Source: DASZQY01 sp035548515 (GTDB lineage: Bacteria > Pseudomonadota > Alphaproteobacteria > Rhizobiales > Kaistiaceae). From it: a DNA stretch of 64,000 bases. The stretch covers positions 60,859 through 124,858 of the forward strand of contig DASZSW010000022.1 of the NCBI GenBank assembly GCA_035548515.1, written 5' to 3'. The notes under the pieces were generated by a model that was not told the origin of the DNA, did not search any database, and was given only the letters and a program-made list of their open reading frames with translations. Each line of letters begins with the position of its first letter. The first letter of the stretch is position 1. The position numbers and the translations under genes are program-made. Shown one piece after another: positions 46,243-54,071 of this stretch.

Positions 46243-47025
46243 ATGGCATTCGCGCTGTCTGAACGCGCGCGGCAGGCGGGGCACCGGATCCTGTCTTTCG
46301 ATGAGATTGGCTCCACGAATGCCGAGGCACTTCAGCGAGCGCGGGAGGGCGAACGCGGGCCACTCTGGGTCGTCGCGCGCCGTCAGACAGCCGGGCGGGG
46401 CAGGCGGGGCCGCGAATGGCAAACGCTCGACGGAAACCTCGCCGCGACTTTTCTGCGTTCGGTGCGCTGTTCAGCGTCGACGGCCGCGACGCTCAGTCTG
46501 GTTGCGGGCCTTGCAGTCCTGGAAGCACTGCAGACTTGCGCGCCCGGGCTCGATGTCACTCTAAAATGGCCGAACGACGTGACGGCTGGCGGCGCCAAGC
46601 TTGCCGGAATTCTGCTCGAGTCCGAATCTTTGGATAAGAGCGTGATCGCTGCGATCGGCATCGGCACGAATGTCGCGACTGCTCCGACGGGTTTGCCCTA
46701 TCCTGCAACGTCAATTGGCATGCTTGGGCGGCACGTGACAGCAGAGCAGCTCTTTTCCGCTCTCACGGCCGCATGGATCGATCTAGAGTCTCTCTGGAGC
46801 GAAGGGCGCGGCATGGAGACCATCCGCTCGCTTTGGCTTCGTCACGCTGCCGGACTGGGTGCGCGCATCGCTGTGCAGGCCGGAAACCGTGAAATCCTGG
46901 GCATTTTCGATACGATCGACAGCGAAGGTCGTCTGATCGTCCGAACTGACGATGGGGCGTTACTGCCGATCGTTGCGGGCGAAGTCCACTTCGCGCGCAG
47001 CTCCGCTAAGGCAGGGGCGCATTGA
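46243..47025 (+). CDS. birA: Biotin--[acetyl-CoA-carboxylase] ligase
   Basis: Attaches biotin to the carrier protein of acetyl-CoA carboxylase. The 260-residue product has the catalytic domain motifs FDEIGSTNAEAL, VVARRQTAGRGRRGREW, LKWPNDVTAGGAKLAGILLE and a C-terminal SH3-like domain (ILGIFDTIDSEGRLIVRTDDG). The N-terminal winged-helix repressor domain of E. coli BirA is absent, so this is the monofunctional (class I) type with no operon-repressor role. It overlaps rnj by one base (TGATG). Confidence 0.94.
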   Translation: MAFALSERARQAGHRILSFDEIGSTNAEALQRAREGERGPLWVVARRQTAGRGRRGREWQTLDGNLAATFLRSVRCSASTAATLSLVAGLAVLEALQTCAPGLDVTLKWPNDVTAGGAKLAGILLESESLDKSVIAAIGIGTNVATAPTGLPYPATSIGMLGRHVTAEQLFSALTAAWIDLESLWSEGRGMETIRSLWLRHAAGLGARIAVQAGNREILGIFDTIDSEGRLIVRTDDGALLPIVAGEVHFARSSAKAGAH

Positions 47026-48689
47026 TGGCGGGCCAGCTTGTCTTCGCGCCGCTTGGCGGCGTCGGCGAGATCGGGATGAATCTGTCGATCTACGGGCTCG
47101 GCGATGCGCGGCGCCGCACGTGGATGGCCGTCGATCTCGGCGTCTCGTTTGCGTCGGAGGAGCACCTGCCGGGCGTCGATCTGATCCTGCCGGACATTCG
47201 CTTTCTGGTCGAGGAACGGAAAAATCTTGCGGGCCTCGTGCTCACCCACGCTCACGAGGACCATTTCGGGGCCATCCTCGATCTATGGCCGAAGCTGAAA
47301 GTTCCGATCTATGCGACGCCCTTCACCGCGGCCTTGCTCGAGGCCAAACAGAAGAGCGAGCCGGGCGCGCCGGAAATCCCGGTCAAGGTCATTCCACTCG
47401 GCGGCCGTTTCGACCTGGGTCCGTTCAATGTCGAACTTGTATCGGTCGCGCATTCGATCCCGGAATCGAACGCACTCATCATCCGAACGCCGCATGGCAA
47501 CGTGCTCCATACCGGCGACTGGAAAATCGACCCGACGCCCGTGCTCGGCCAGCCGACCGACGAAGCGAAGTTGCGCGCTGCCGGGGAGGAGGGGGTACTG
47601 GCCGTCGTCGGAGATTCCACGAACGCCGTGCGCGAGGGTCGTTCGCCTTCGGAATCCGAAGTCGCGCGGACGCTAACGGACCTGATCAAATCCGCGCCGG
47701 CGCGCGTCGCGGTGACCACGTTTGCTTCGAATGTCGCGCGCATTCAGGCGGTGGCCGAAGCCGCGCGGGCCGCGGGCCGCGAGGTCGTCGTCGTCGGACG
47801 CGCAATGGAGCGCGTTATCCAGGTCGCGCGGGAGACCGGATATCTGGAAGGCGTTCAGGAATTTCGCGGCATCGATGTGTACGGTTATCTGCCGCCCGAC
47901 AAGGTGGTCGCGTTATGCACCGGCAGCCAAGGAGAGCCACGCGCCGCGCTTGCGCGCATCGCGCAGGACGAACATCCCGACGTGACGCTCGGCAAGGGCG
48001 ACCGCGTGATCTTCTCGTCCCGTACGATCCCGGGAAATGAGAAGGCGGTCGGTCGGGTCCTCAACGGACTGATCGAACAGGGCATCGAGGTGATCACCGA
48101 TCGTACCCATCTGGTCCACGTGTCGGGCCATCCGCGGGTCGCGGAAATGGAGGAGATGCTTGGCTGGGTGAAACCGCAAATCCTGGTACCCGTGCACGGC
48201 GAGGCGCTGCATCTGTCCGAGCATGCCGCAATCGGACGCCGGCTTGGCATCGGGCAGATCGTCGTATGCCGAAACGGGGATTTACTGCAGCTAGCGCCGG
48301 GCCGCGCGGGCGTTGTGGACGAATTGCCGGCTGGCCGCGTTTACAAGGATGGAAAGCTCCTGGTGCCGGCAGAGGGCAAGACGGTCTCCGAGCGCCGCCG
48401 TTTGAGCTTTGCCGGAATGATCTCGGTGGCGCTCGCTGTCAGCGACAAGGGGGCGCTGGTCGCCGACCCCGAGATCGAGGCCATCGGCATTCCGGAATCG
48501 GGAGCCGGGGGAGAGAACCTTGCAGAGATCGTGCATGATACTGTGCTCGACACGGTCGAGACGCTGCCCAAGGCGCGGCGGCGCGATCCCGACGAAGTTG
48601 CCGAATCCGTTCGGCGGGCGGTCCGTTCGGCGGTCGCGCAGCACTGGGGCAAGAAGCCGGTGTGTCATGTGCATGTGCTGGTGGTTTAG
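47025..48689 (+). CDS. rnj: Ribonuclease J
   Basis: Metallo-beta-lactamase/beta-CASP ribonuclease with 5'-3' exonuclease and endonuclease activity in mRNA and rRNA maturation, 554 residues. Motifs: FAPLGGVGEIGMNLSIYG, the zinc-site THAHEDHFGAI, VHSI-type AHSIPESNALIIRTPHGNVLHTGDWK, GDSTNAVREGRS, CTGSQGEPRAALARIA and VHVSGHPRVAEMEEMLGWVKPQILVPVHGE. Start is ATG 47025, preceded in frame by TTG. It is joined to birA and so to the nuo transcript. Confidence 0.96.
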   Translation: MAGQLVFAPLGGVGEIGMNLSIYGLGDARRRTWMAVDLGVSFASEEHLPGVDLILPDIRFLVEERKNLAGLVLTHAHEDHFGAILDLWPKLKVPIYATPFTAALLEAKQKSEPGAPEIPVKVIPLGGRFDLGPFNVELVSVAHSIPESNALIIRTPHGNVLHTGDWKIDPTPVLGQPTDEAKLRAAGEEGVLAVVGDSTNAVREGRSPSESEVARTLTDLIKSAPARVAVTTFASNVARIQAVAEAARAAGREVVVVGRAMERVIQVARETGYLEGVQEFRGIDVYGYLPPDKVVALCTGSQGEPRAALARIAQDEHPDVTLGKGDRVIFSSRTIPGNEKAVGRVLNGLIEQGIEVITDRTHLVHVSGHPRVAEMEEMLGWVKPQILVPVHGEALHLSEHAAIGRRLGIGQIVVCRNGDLLQLAPGRAGVVDELPAGRVYKDGKLLVPAEGKTVSERRRLSFAGMISVALAVSDKGALVADPEIEAIGIPESGAGGENLAEIVHDTVLDTVETLPKARRRDPDEVAESVRRAVRSAVAQHWGKKPVCHVHVLVV

Positions 48690-48707
48690 GCGGGCAGGGA
48701 GTTTTGT

Positions 48708-49112
48708 ATGATCGGACGCCTCAATCACGTCGCCATCGCGGTTCGCGACATCGCCAAGGCCTCGCAGCTATATCGTGGCGCGCTGGGCGCGGAGGTCTCT
48801 GCAGCCGTGCCGCAGCCCGATCACGGCGTCACGACCGTGTTCGTAACTTTGCCGAACACCAAGATCGAATTTCTCGAACCGCTTGGAGCGGATTCTCCGA
48901 TCGAGAAATTTCTGGAGCGCAATCCCGACGGCGGCATCCATCACATCTGCTACGAGGTCGATGACATCATCGCCGCGCGCGACAAGCTGAAGGCGGACGG
49001 CGCGCGCGTGCTCGGCAGCGGCGAGCCGAGGATCGGCGCACACGGCAAGCCCGTGCTGTTCCTTCATCCGAAGGATTTTCTCGGCACGCTGGTCGAACTG
49101 GAACAGGCGTGA
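48708..49112 (+). CDS. mce: Methylmalonyl-CoA epimerase
   Basis: VOC-fold metalloenzyme that interconverts (2R)- and (2S)-methylmalonyl-CoA in propionate metabolism. The 134-residue product has two paired beta-alpha-beta units: RLNHVAIAVRDIAKASQLYRGALGAEVS and GGIHHICYEVDDIIAARDKLKADGARVLGSGEPRIGAHGKPVLFLHPKDFLGTLVELEQ, with metal-binding His and Glu residues at the expected places. Eighteen bases after rnj. Confidence 0.95.
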   Translation: MIGRLNHVAIAVRDIAKASQLYRGALGAEVSAAVPQPDHGVTTVFVTLPNTKIEFLEPLGADSPIEKFLERNPDGGIHHICYEVDDIIAARDKLKADGARVLGSGEPRIGAHGKPVLFLHPKDFLGTLVELEQA

Positions 49113-49118
49113 CCCGGC

Positions 49119-49388
49119 ATGCAGCTTTCGACGGCGATCGCGATCTATTTTCTCATCTGGTGGATCACGCTGTTCGCGGTGCTGCCGTTCGGCGTGCGCT
49201 CGCAGGGCGAGGCGGGGGAGGTGGTGCCCGGAAGCGATCCAGGCGCGCCGGTGATCCCTGCGCTGCGCCGGAAGCTGGTATGGACGACGATCGTTGCATC
49301 CATATTGTTCGCGGCGTTTTACGTCGCGTATTCGCGACAGCTGGTCACGCTGAACCAACTTGCGACCCTGTTCGGGCTGTTGCGCTAG
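49119..49388 (+). CDS. DUF1467 family membrane protein
   Basis: 89 residues with two membrane helices: AIAIYFLIWWITLFAVLPFGV at the N-terminus and LVWTTIVASILFAAFYVAYS near the C-terminus. The middle is a short acidic/proline loop (EVVPGSDPGAPVIPALRRK). The family is conserved in alphaproteobacteria without an assigned function and frequently lies between mce and proS. It starts six bases after the mce stop. Confidence 0.88.
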   Translation: MQLSTAIAIYFLIWWITLFAVLPFGVRSQGEAGEVVPGSDPGAPVIPALRRKLVWTTIVASILFAAFYVAYSRQLVTLNQLATLFGLLR

Positions 49389-49519
49389 GCGCCCCACTGG
49401 GTTCCATTCTTCAATTTTACGAAAATGCCGTGGGAATTTTGCCTGCAAGTCCGGCAGGGGGCGACGGAACCTGCAGACTCCTTTTTGCGTTGAGGCTCGC
49501 CAAAATGGGAGCGACCCAG

Positions 49520-49756
49520 ATGCCAAACGCCCGATATTTCATCGTCCAGCACGACGAAGAATGGCTCATCAAGTACGATGACGAGGAGTTCGGCCCTTAT
49601 CTGACCCAGAAGGAGGCCATGCTTTTCGCTGTCGACGCCGCGCAGAAGCTTGGCGAGTATGGCGGAGCCAATGCTGAAGTCTGCCTGATGGGCGAAAACG
49701 GTCATTTCCGGCCCGAATGGACCTATGGCCGGGACGCGTATCCACCCCGTCTCTGA
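49520..49756 (+). CDS. DUF2188 domain protein
   Basis: 78 residues. The sequence NARYFIVQHDEEWLIKYDDEEFGPYLTQKEAMLFAVDAAQKLGE and the ending GHFRPEWTYGRDAYPPRL match the DUF2188 pattern of small soluble proteins with one alpha-beta repeat. The start at ATG 49520 has GGGAG eight bases upstream; ATG 49505 (five residues longer) is also possible. Function unknown. Confidence 0.85.
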   Translation: MPNARYFIVQHDEEWLIKYDDEEFGPYLTQKEAMLFAVDAAQKLGEYGGANAEVCLMGENGHFRPEWTYGRDAYPPRL

Positions 49757-50197
49757 GCTGTCGGGGAACCGAAAAAACTTTGGTGGAACGGGGAACGACC
49801 CGATCTCCAGCGCGTTCACCGAACGAAGCGTGGCTCGACCCCGTCGGTCGCGCTCGCGCCGGGCAGTGTACACCCCTCCCCCCGACAGACGCTGTCCGGC
49901 GCTTTTCTTTTTAAATTCAACGACTTAAAAGAAAAGAGCAGGGCCAAGCCCTGCTCGAATTATTTCGACGCCCATCTTCGTTTGGATGAGGCGAAGGCGG
50001 CGCGTTGCGCTCGCGGTTTCCTCCCAAGACTTGGACCGTCCCGGCGCCTGACTTCTAGCCGATAGCCCCTTTTCTCAGCAAGAGGGGCCGACGGAGAATT
50101 TGCTCCTCCCGCGGCGGGGCCCGGCGACGCTTGTATTTTGCGAAGCGATCCGGTTTCACTCGCATATTCCGCAACAATTCGATTCCGGGCATCGCCA
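49757..50197. other. Intergenic region DUF2188-proS with a minus-strand terminator
   Basis: About 440 bases without a convincing protein gene. A 117-codon minus frame (49960-50313) overlaps the proS start, is Arg-rich and looks like a chance frame, although its stop lies only four bases from the hairpin described below. The interval could hold an unannotated small RNA on the minus strand that ends at the hairpin near 49925. Its sequence matches no RNA family I can recall. Confidence 0.4.
49926..49956 (-). terminator. Strong terminator on the minus strand
   Basis: On the minus strand GAGCAGGGC-TTG-GCCCTGCTC is a perfect 9-bp stem followed by TTTTCTTTTAAG. In the plus direction the tail is only GAATTATTT, so the better reading is minus. 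No known minus-strand gene ends here. Confidence 0.75.
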
Positions 50198-51517
50198 ATG
50201 CGTCTATCGCGCTTCTTCCTGCCGATCCTGCGAGAAACACCGAAAGAGGCGGAGATCGTCTCGCACCGGCTGATGCTGCGTGCCGGCATGATGCGGCAGG
50301 AAGCCGCCGGCATTTACGCGTTTCTGCCGTTGGGTCTGCTGGTGCTGCGCAAGATCGAGCAGATCGTTCGCGAAGAGCAAAACCGTTCCGGTGCGATCGA
50401 GATGCTGATGCCGACGGTTCAATCGGCGGATCTTTGGCGCGAGAGCGGACGCTACGACGATTACGGCAAGGAGATGCTGCGCATCCAGGACCGTCACGAG
50501 CGGCAGATGCTCTACGGTCCGACCAACGAGGAGATGATCACCGAGATTTTCCGCGCCTATGTGCGGTCCTACAAGGATCTCCCGCTCAACCTTTATCACA
50601 TCCAGTGGAAGTTCCGCGATGAGGTGAGGCCCCGCTTCGGACTGATGCGTGGACGCGAATTCCTGATGAAGGATGCTTATTCGTTCGACGTCGATCAGGC
50701 CGGTGCGCGGCATTCCTACAACAAGATGTTCGTCGCCTATCTGCGCACATTCGCGCGCATGGGGCTGAAGGCCATTCCGATGGTCGCGGACACGGGCCCG
50801 ATCGGCGGCAATCTGAGCCACGAATTCATCATCCTCGCCGATACCGGCGAGAGCGAGGTGTTCTGCCACCGCGATTACCTGCAATTCGACACGCCTGGAG
50901 AGGACGTCGATTTCGACAACGTCGCAGACCTCCAGTCGCTCGTCGATAAATGGACCTCGCTCTATGCCGCGACGTCCGAAAAGCACGATGCGGCAGCGTA
51001 TGGCCAATTGCCGCAGGCGGCACAGGTTTCCGCGCGCGGGATCGAAGTCGGCCATATTTTCTACTTCGGCACGAAATACTCCGAACCGATGAAAGCCGTC
51101 ATCGCGGGCCCGGACGGGTCAGAGAAACCGGTCCATATGGGATCGTATGGGATCGGGCCAAGCCGCCTGGTCGCGGCGATCATTGAGGCCTCGCATGACG
51201 AGGCGGGAATCAAATGGCCGGAGGCAGTCGCCCCGTTCAAGGTCGCGATCCTGAACCTCAAGCAGGGCGACGGCGCGATCGACGCGATGTCGGAACGGCT
51301 CTATCGCGAGCTCTCGGGGAAGGGGATCGACGTGCTCTATCACGATCTCGATGAGCGCCCCGGCTCGAAATTCGCGACCACGGACCTAATCGGCATCCCG
51401 TGGCAAATTCTCATCGGGCCAAAGGGGCTCGCGGAAGGTAAGGTCGAGGTCAAGAAGCGTGCGGATGGCAGCCGGGAATTGATGACGCCGGAAGCCGCGA
51501 TTGCGCGCCTTTCGTGA
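50198..51517 (+). CDS. proS: Prolyl-tRNA synthetase, short alphaproteobacterial form
   Basis: Class II synthetase, 439 residues. N-terminal RLSRFFLPILRETPKEAEIVSHRLMLRAGMMRQEAAGIYAFLPLG, motif 2 FRDEVRPRFGLMRGREFLMKDAYSF and motif 3 GSYGIGPSRLVAAIIE are clear, followed by the anticodon-binding domain. The roughly 180-residue editing (INS) domain of E. coli ProS is missing: between motif 2 and 3 there is only a short linker. This is the usual alphaproteobacterial type, which relies on separate trans-editing for alanyl-tRNA-Pro. ATG 50198 is used. Confidence 0.96.
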   Translation: MRLSRFFLPILRETPKEAEIVSHRLMLRAGMMRQEAAGIYAFLPLGLLVLRKIEQIVREEQNRSGAIEMLMPTVQSADLWRESGRYDDYGKEMLRIQDRHERQMLYGPTNEEMITEIFRAYVRSYKDLPLNLYHIQWKFRDEVRPRFGLMRGREFLMKDAYSFDVDQAGARHSYNKMFVAYLRTFARMGLKAIPMVADTGPIGGNLSHEFIILADTGESEVFCHRDYLQFDTPGEDVDFDNVADLQSLVDKWTSLYAATSEKHDAAAYGQLPQAAQVSARGIEVGHIFYFGTKYSEPMKAVIAGPDGSEKPVHMGSYGIGPSRLVAAIIEASHDEAGIKWPEAVAPFKVAILNLKQGDGAIDAMSERLYRELSGKGIDVLYHDLDERPGSKFATTDLIGIPWQILIGPKGLAEGKVEVKKRADGSRELMTPEAAIARLS

Positions 51518-51626
51518 CGGCGCTCCAACACCTGCCGAATTTTGTGCGCTTTCCCTGTAGGGCGGTAATCGGTTGTGGCGTGAAACCGCCAGAATCTGTT
51601 GAAATTCGTTCTTTGGGACAGACACG

Positions 51627-52895
51627 ATGAACGAGCCGATCGGGACCCAGCCCTTCGCGCCTTTCGAATGGATGCTGGCGCTGCGCTATCTGCGGGCGCG
51701 GCGCAAAGAGGGCTTCATTTCCGTCATCGCCGGATTTTCGTTTCTCGGCATCATGCTCGGTGTTGCGACCCTCATCATCGTGATGGCGGTGATGAACGGA
51801 TTCCGCAAGGAACTGCTCGACAAGATTCTGGGGCTCAACGGGCACCTGCTCATCCAGCCGCTCGACTCACCGCTCACCGATTGGCAGCAAGTCGCCGAAC
51901 GGATTTCCGGCGTCGCCGGAGTGAGACTTGCCGCGCCGATCGTGGAAGGGCAGGCGCTTGCGTCCTCGCCGTTTCATTCCACCGGCGTCCTGGTCCGCGG
52001 CATCCGATCGGCGGATCTGATGAAGCTCCCTTCGATCGCCAACAACATCAAGCAGGGGACGCTCGAGGGATTCGACGAGGGGCAGGGGCTTGTGATCGGA
52101 CGCAGGCTCGCGGATTCTCTTTCCTTGCGCGCGGGGGAAAACGTCACGCTCGTCGCGCCGCGTGGCGCGGTTACGCCGATGGGCACGACGCCGCGCATCA
52201 AGAGCTACAAGATCGCCGCCGTGTTCGAAATCGGCATGTCGGAATACGACGCAGCCTTCGTGTTCATGCCGTTGACAGAGGCGCAGGCCTATTTCAACCG
52301 ATCGGGGGATGTGACCGCAATCGAGGTCTATACCGACAATCCCGACCGCATCCAGAATTTCCGAAAACCTGTCAGCGACGCGGCCAACCGCTCCATCTTC
52401 ATGGTGGACTGGCGACAGCGCAACGCAACCTTCTTCAATGCGCTGCAGGTAGAGCGGAACGTGATGTTCCTGATCCTTACGCTGATCGTGCTCGTTGCCG
52501 CGCTCAACATCGTGTCCGGGCTGATCATGCTGGTGAAGGACAAGGGGCCGGATATCGCGATCCTGCGCACGATCGGAGCGACCCAGCGTGCGATCATGCG
52601 GGTCTTCCTGATCACCGGCGCTTCGATCGGCATTGCCGGCACGTTGCTGGGATTTCTCGTCGGCACGCTCGTTTGCCTGAAGATCGAGTCGATCCGCCAG
52701 TTCCTGTCCTGGCTGACATCGACCGAACTCTTTTCGCCTGAACTCTATTTCCTGTCGCGACTGCCCGCGATCATGGATCCAGCCGAAACTCTCGCCGTCG
52801 TGTTGATGGCCGTTATCTTGTCGCTGCTCGCGACGCTCTATCCGTCGTGGCGCGCCGCGCGTCTCGATCCGGTCGAAACGCTGCGGTACGGCTGA
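51627..52895 (+). CDS. lolC: Lipoprotein-releasing ABC transporter permease
   Basis: Inner-membrane permease that extracts lipoproteins for LolA. The 422-residue product has the FtsX-like four-helix plan: one helix near residue 30-50 (FISVIAGFSFLGIMLGVATLIIVMAVMNGFRKELLDKILGLNGHL), a large periplasmic domain, then three C-terminal helices. Only one permease gene is present with lolD, so the active transporter is probably a homodimer, and the label could equally be lolE or lolF. Confidence 0.92.
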   Translation: MNEPIGTQPFAPFEWMLALRYLRARRKEGFISVIAGFSFLGIMLGVATLIIVMAVMNGFRKELLDKILGLNGHLLIQPLDSPLTDWQQVAERISGVAGVRLAAPIVEGQALASSPFHSTGVLVRGIRSADLMKLPSIANNIKQGTLEGFDEGQGLVIGRRLADSLSLRAGENVTLVAPRGAVTPMGTTPRIKSYKIAAVFEIGMSEYDAAFVFMPLTEAQAYFNRSGDVTAIEVYTDNPDRIQNFRKPVSDAANRSIFMVDWRQRNATFFNALQVERNVMFLILTLIVLVAALNIVSGLIMLVKDKGPDIAILRTIGATQRAIMRVFLITGASIGIAGTLLGFLVGTLVCLKIESIRQFLSWLTSTELFSPELYFLSRLPAIMDPAETLAVVLMAVILSLLATLYPSWRAARLDPVETLRYG

Positions 52896-52903
52896 GCAGT
52901 CGA

Positions 52904-53608
52904 ATGACGGACGAAGCCACAGACAACGACGCGCCGGTCCTTTATCTGCACGGGGTCGATCGGCACTATCGCCAGGGCGAGACCTCTCTCGACATCCTGA
53001 AGGGCGCGGAGCTCGGTGTGTGGCTTGGCCAGTCGGTCGCGCTGGTCGGTCCGTCCGGTGCAGGCAAGTCGACGCTTCTCCACATTGCCGGGTTGCTCGA
53101 GCATCCGGACGCCGGCGAGGTCTATATCGATGGCAACGGCACAAGCATTCTGCCGGACTCCGAGCGCACCCGCATTCGCCGCACCGAGATCGGTTTCGTT
53201 TATCAGGCACATCATCTCCTCGCGGAATTCTCCGCGGTGGAGAACGTGATGCTGCCGCAGATGGTGCGTGGGCTTTCCAAGCGAGAGGCCTACAGCCGCG
53301 CGTCCGATCTGCTGGCTTATCTCGGCCTGAAGGACCGCCTCACACATCGGCCGGCGGAATTGTCGGGCGGCGAACAGCAACGTGTCGCGATCGCCCGCGC
53401 GGTCGCGAACGCCCCCCGCATCCTTCTCGCCGACGAACCGACCGGCAATCTCGATCCCCATACCGCCGAGCACGTGTTCGACACGCTGCACCAGCTGGTG
53501 CGCGCATCAGGGCTCGCGGCCATCATCGCGACCCACAATCTTGACATCGCCAATCGCATGGACCGGCGCGTGACGATCCGCGAAGGGGCTGTCGTCGAGC
53601 TGGACTGA
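52904..53608 (+). CDS. lolD: Lipoprotein-releasing ABC transporter ATPase
   Basis: ATPase partner of the preceding permease, 234 residues. Walker A GPSGAGKSTLLHIAGLLE, Q-loop YQAHHLLAEFSAVENVMLP, signature LSGGEQQRVAIARAV and Walker B ILLADEPTGNLD followed by H-loop IATHNLDIANRMDR. QAHHLL in place of the common QFHHLL is a Lol-type Q-loop. The gene starts nine bases after the permease and ends 52 bases before the SOS-type promoter. Confidence 0.94.
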   Translation: MTDEATDNDAPVLYLHGVDRHYRQGETSLDILKGAELGVWLGQSVALVGPSGAGKSTLLHIAGLLEHPDAGEVYIDGNGTSILPDSERTRIRRTEIGFVYQAHHLLAEFSAVENVMLPQMVRGLSKREAYSRASDLLAYLGLKDRLTHRPAELSGGEQQRVAIARAVANAPRILLADEPTGNLDPHTAEHVFDTLHQLVRASGLAAIIATHNLDIANRMDRRVTIREGAVVELD

Positions 53609-53659
53609 AAGTCGCGAATACCCGGCAGATCAGAGACTTGGACGTCCTGTCGAAGCCTC

Positions 53660-53689
53660 TTGACAAAGGAACAAAAAGAGAACTATGTT
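53660..53689 (+). promoter_or_regulatory. Sigma-70-type promoter of the 32-codon gene
   Basis: Perfect -35 TTGACA (53660-53665) and -10 TATGTT (53684-53689) with an 18-base spacer. Both LexA boxes overlap or flank it, so transcription should be off until LexA is cleaved. Confidence 0.7.
53669..53683. promoter_or_regulatory. LexA (SOS) box 1
   Basis: GAAC-AAAAAGA-GAAC, a perfect match to the alphaproteobacterial LexA operator GTTC-N7-GTTC read on the other strand. It lies between the -35 and -10 elements. Confidence 0.8.
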
Positions 53690-53701
53690 CCTCGTCCGTT
53701 C
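53687..53701. promoter_or_regulatory. LexA (SOS) box 2
   Basis: GTTC-CTCGTCC-GTTC, again an exact GTTC-N7-GTTC. It overlaps the end of the -10 element and the likely transcription start, 18 bases from the first box centre to centre. Confidence 0.8.
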
Positions 53702-53714
53702 TTGGGAGGACATC

Positions 53715-53813
53715 ATGTTTCGCGCGCTCGTGCAGGAAGCCGCAGCTCTGGCATCGCTGGCGCTGTTCATCGGAATGATTGCGATCTGGGCGCAGGTGCT
53801 CACCACACTCTGA
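53715..53813 (+). CDS. 32-residue SOS-controlled membrane peptide (SidA-like layout)
   Basis: Tiny gene whose start ATG 53715 follows an ideal GGGAGGA ribosome binding site. The product begins MFRALVQEAAALASLALF and ends IGMIAIWAQVLTTL: a short N-terminal segment with one Arg, then a single hydrophobic helix of about 20 residues. The promoter carries two LexA boxes and the gene is closed by a terminator, so it is a self-contained SOS unit between lolD and dnaE. Caulobacter SidA (29 residues, SOS-induced, membrane, blocks division through FtsW/FtsN) is the closest described parallel; TisB-type toxins are another. Homology is not demonstrated, only size, topology and control. Confidence 0.75.
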   Translation: MFRALVQEAAALASLALFIGMIAIWAQVLTTL

Positions 53814-53901
53814 CCCCTTTGCTTTGGCGCCGCCTGGTCCTGGAAGCCCCATGCGGTGCCGTCTTTGCCCTCGAAGCCGGCCCACCCTCCGGCGACGTAG
53901 C

Positions 53902-53955
53902 GGGTGAGAGAGTGCAAGCGTTCGGTTCCGCACTCTCTCACCCAGCTCGTTTTTG
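53902..53955 (+). terminator. Terminator after the SOS mini-gene
   Basis: GGGTGAGAGAGTGC (53902-53915) and GCACTCTCTCACCC (53930-53943) are a perfect 14-bp inverted repeat with a 14-base loop. TTTTTGTT begins six bases later. It separates the mini-gene from dnaE and is also why reading dnaE from the GTG at 53904 is unlikely. Confidence 0.75.
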
Positions 53956-54071
53956 TTCGGGCCCGCCTGAGGAAAGCGGGGCTGAAAAGGGGTTTCATCG
54001 AGGCGAGGGTGGACGTTGCCGCGTGTGACCCGCACCATCGGTCAAACGAACATTCGATTCGCGAGGACACC

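Noticed and set aside
49960..50313. 117-codon minus-strand frame ending beside the orphan terminator
   Set aside because: It overlaps the proS start and the first 38 codons of that gene, is Arg/Ser-rich and has no family. Kept only as part of the small-RNA discussion.
53904..54071. Extended dnaE N-terminus starting at GTG 53904 or 54009
   Set aside because: 53904 lies inside the 14-bp terminator stem. The stretch from 54009 has lower third-position GC than the gene body and no family resemblance, so TTG 54072 was preferred, though 54009 cannot be excluded.
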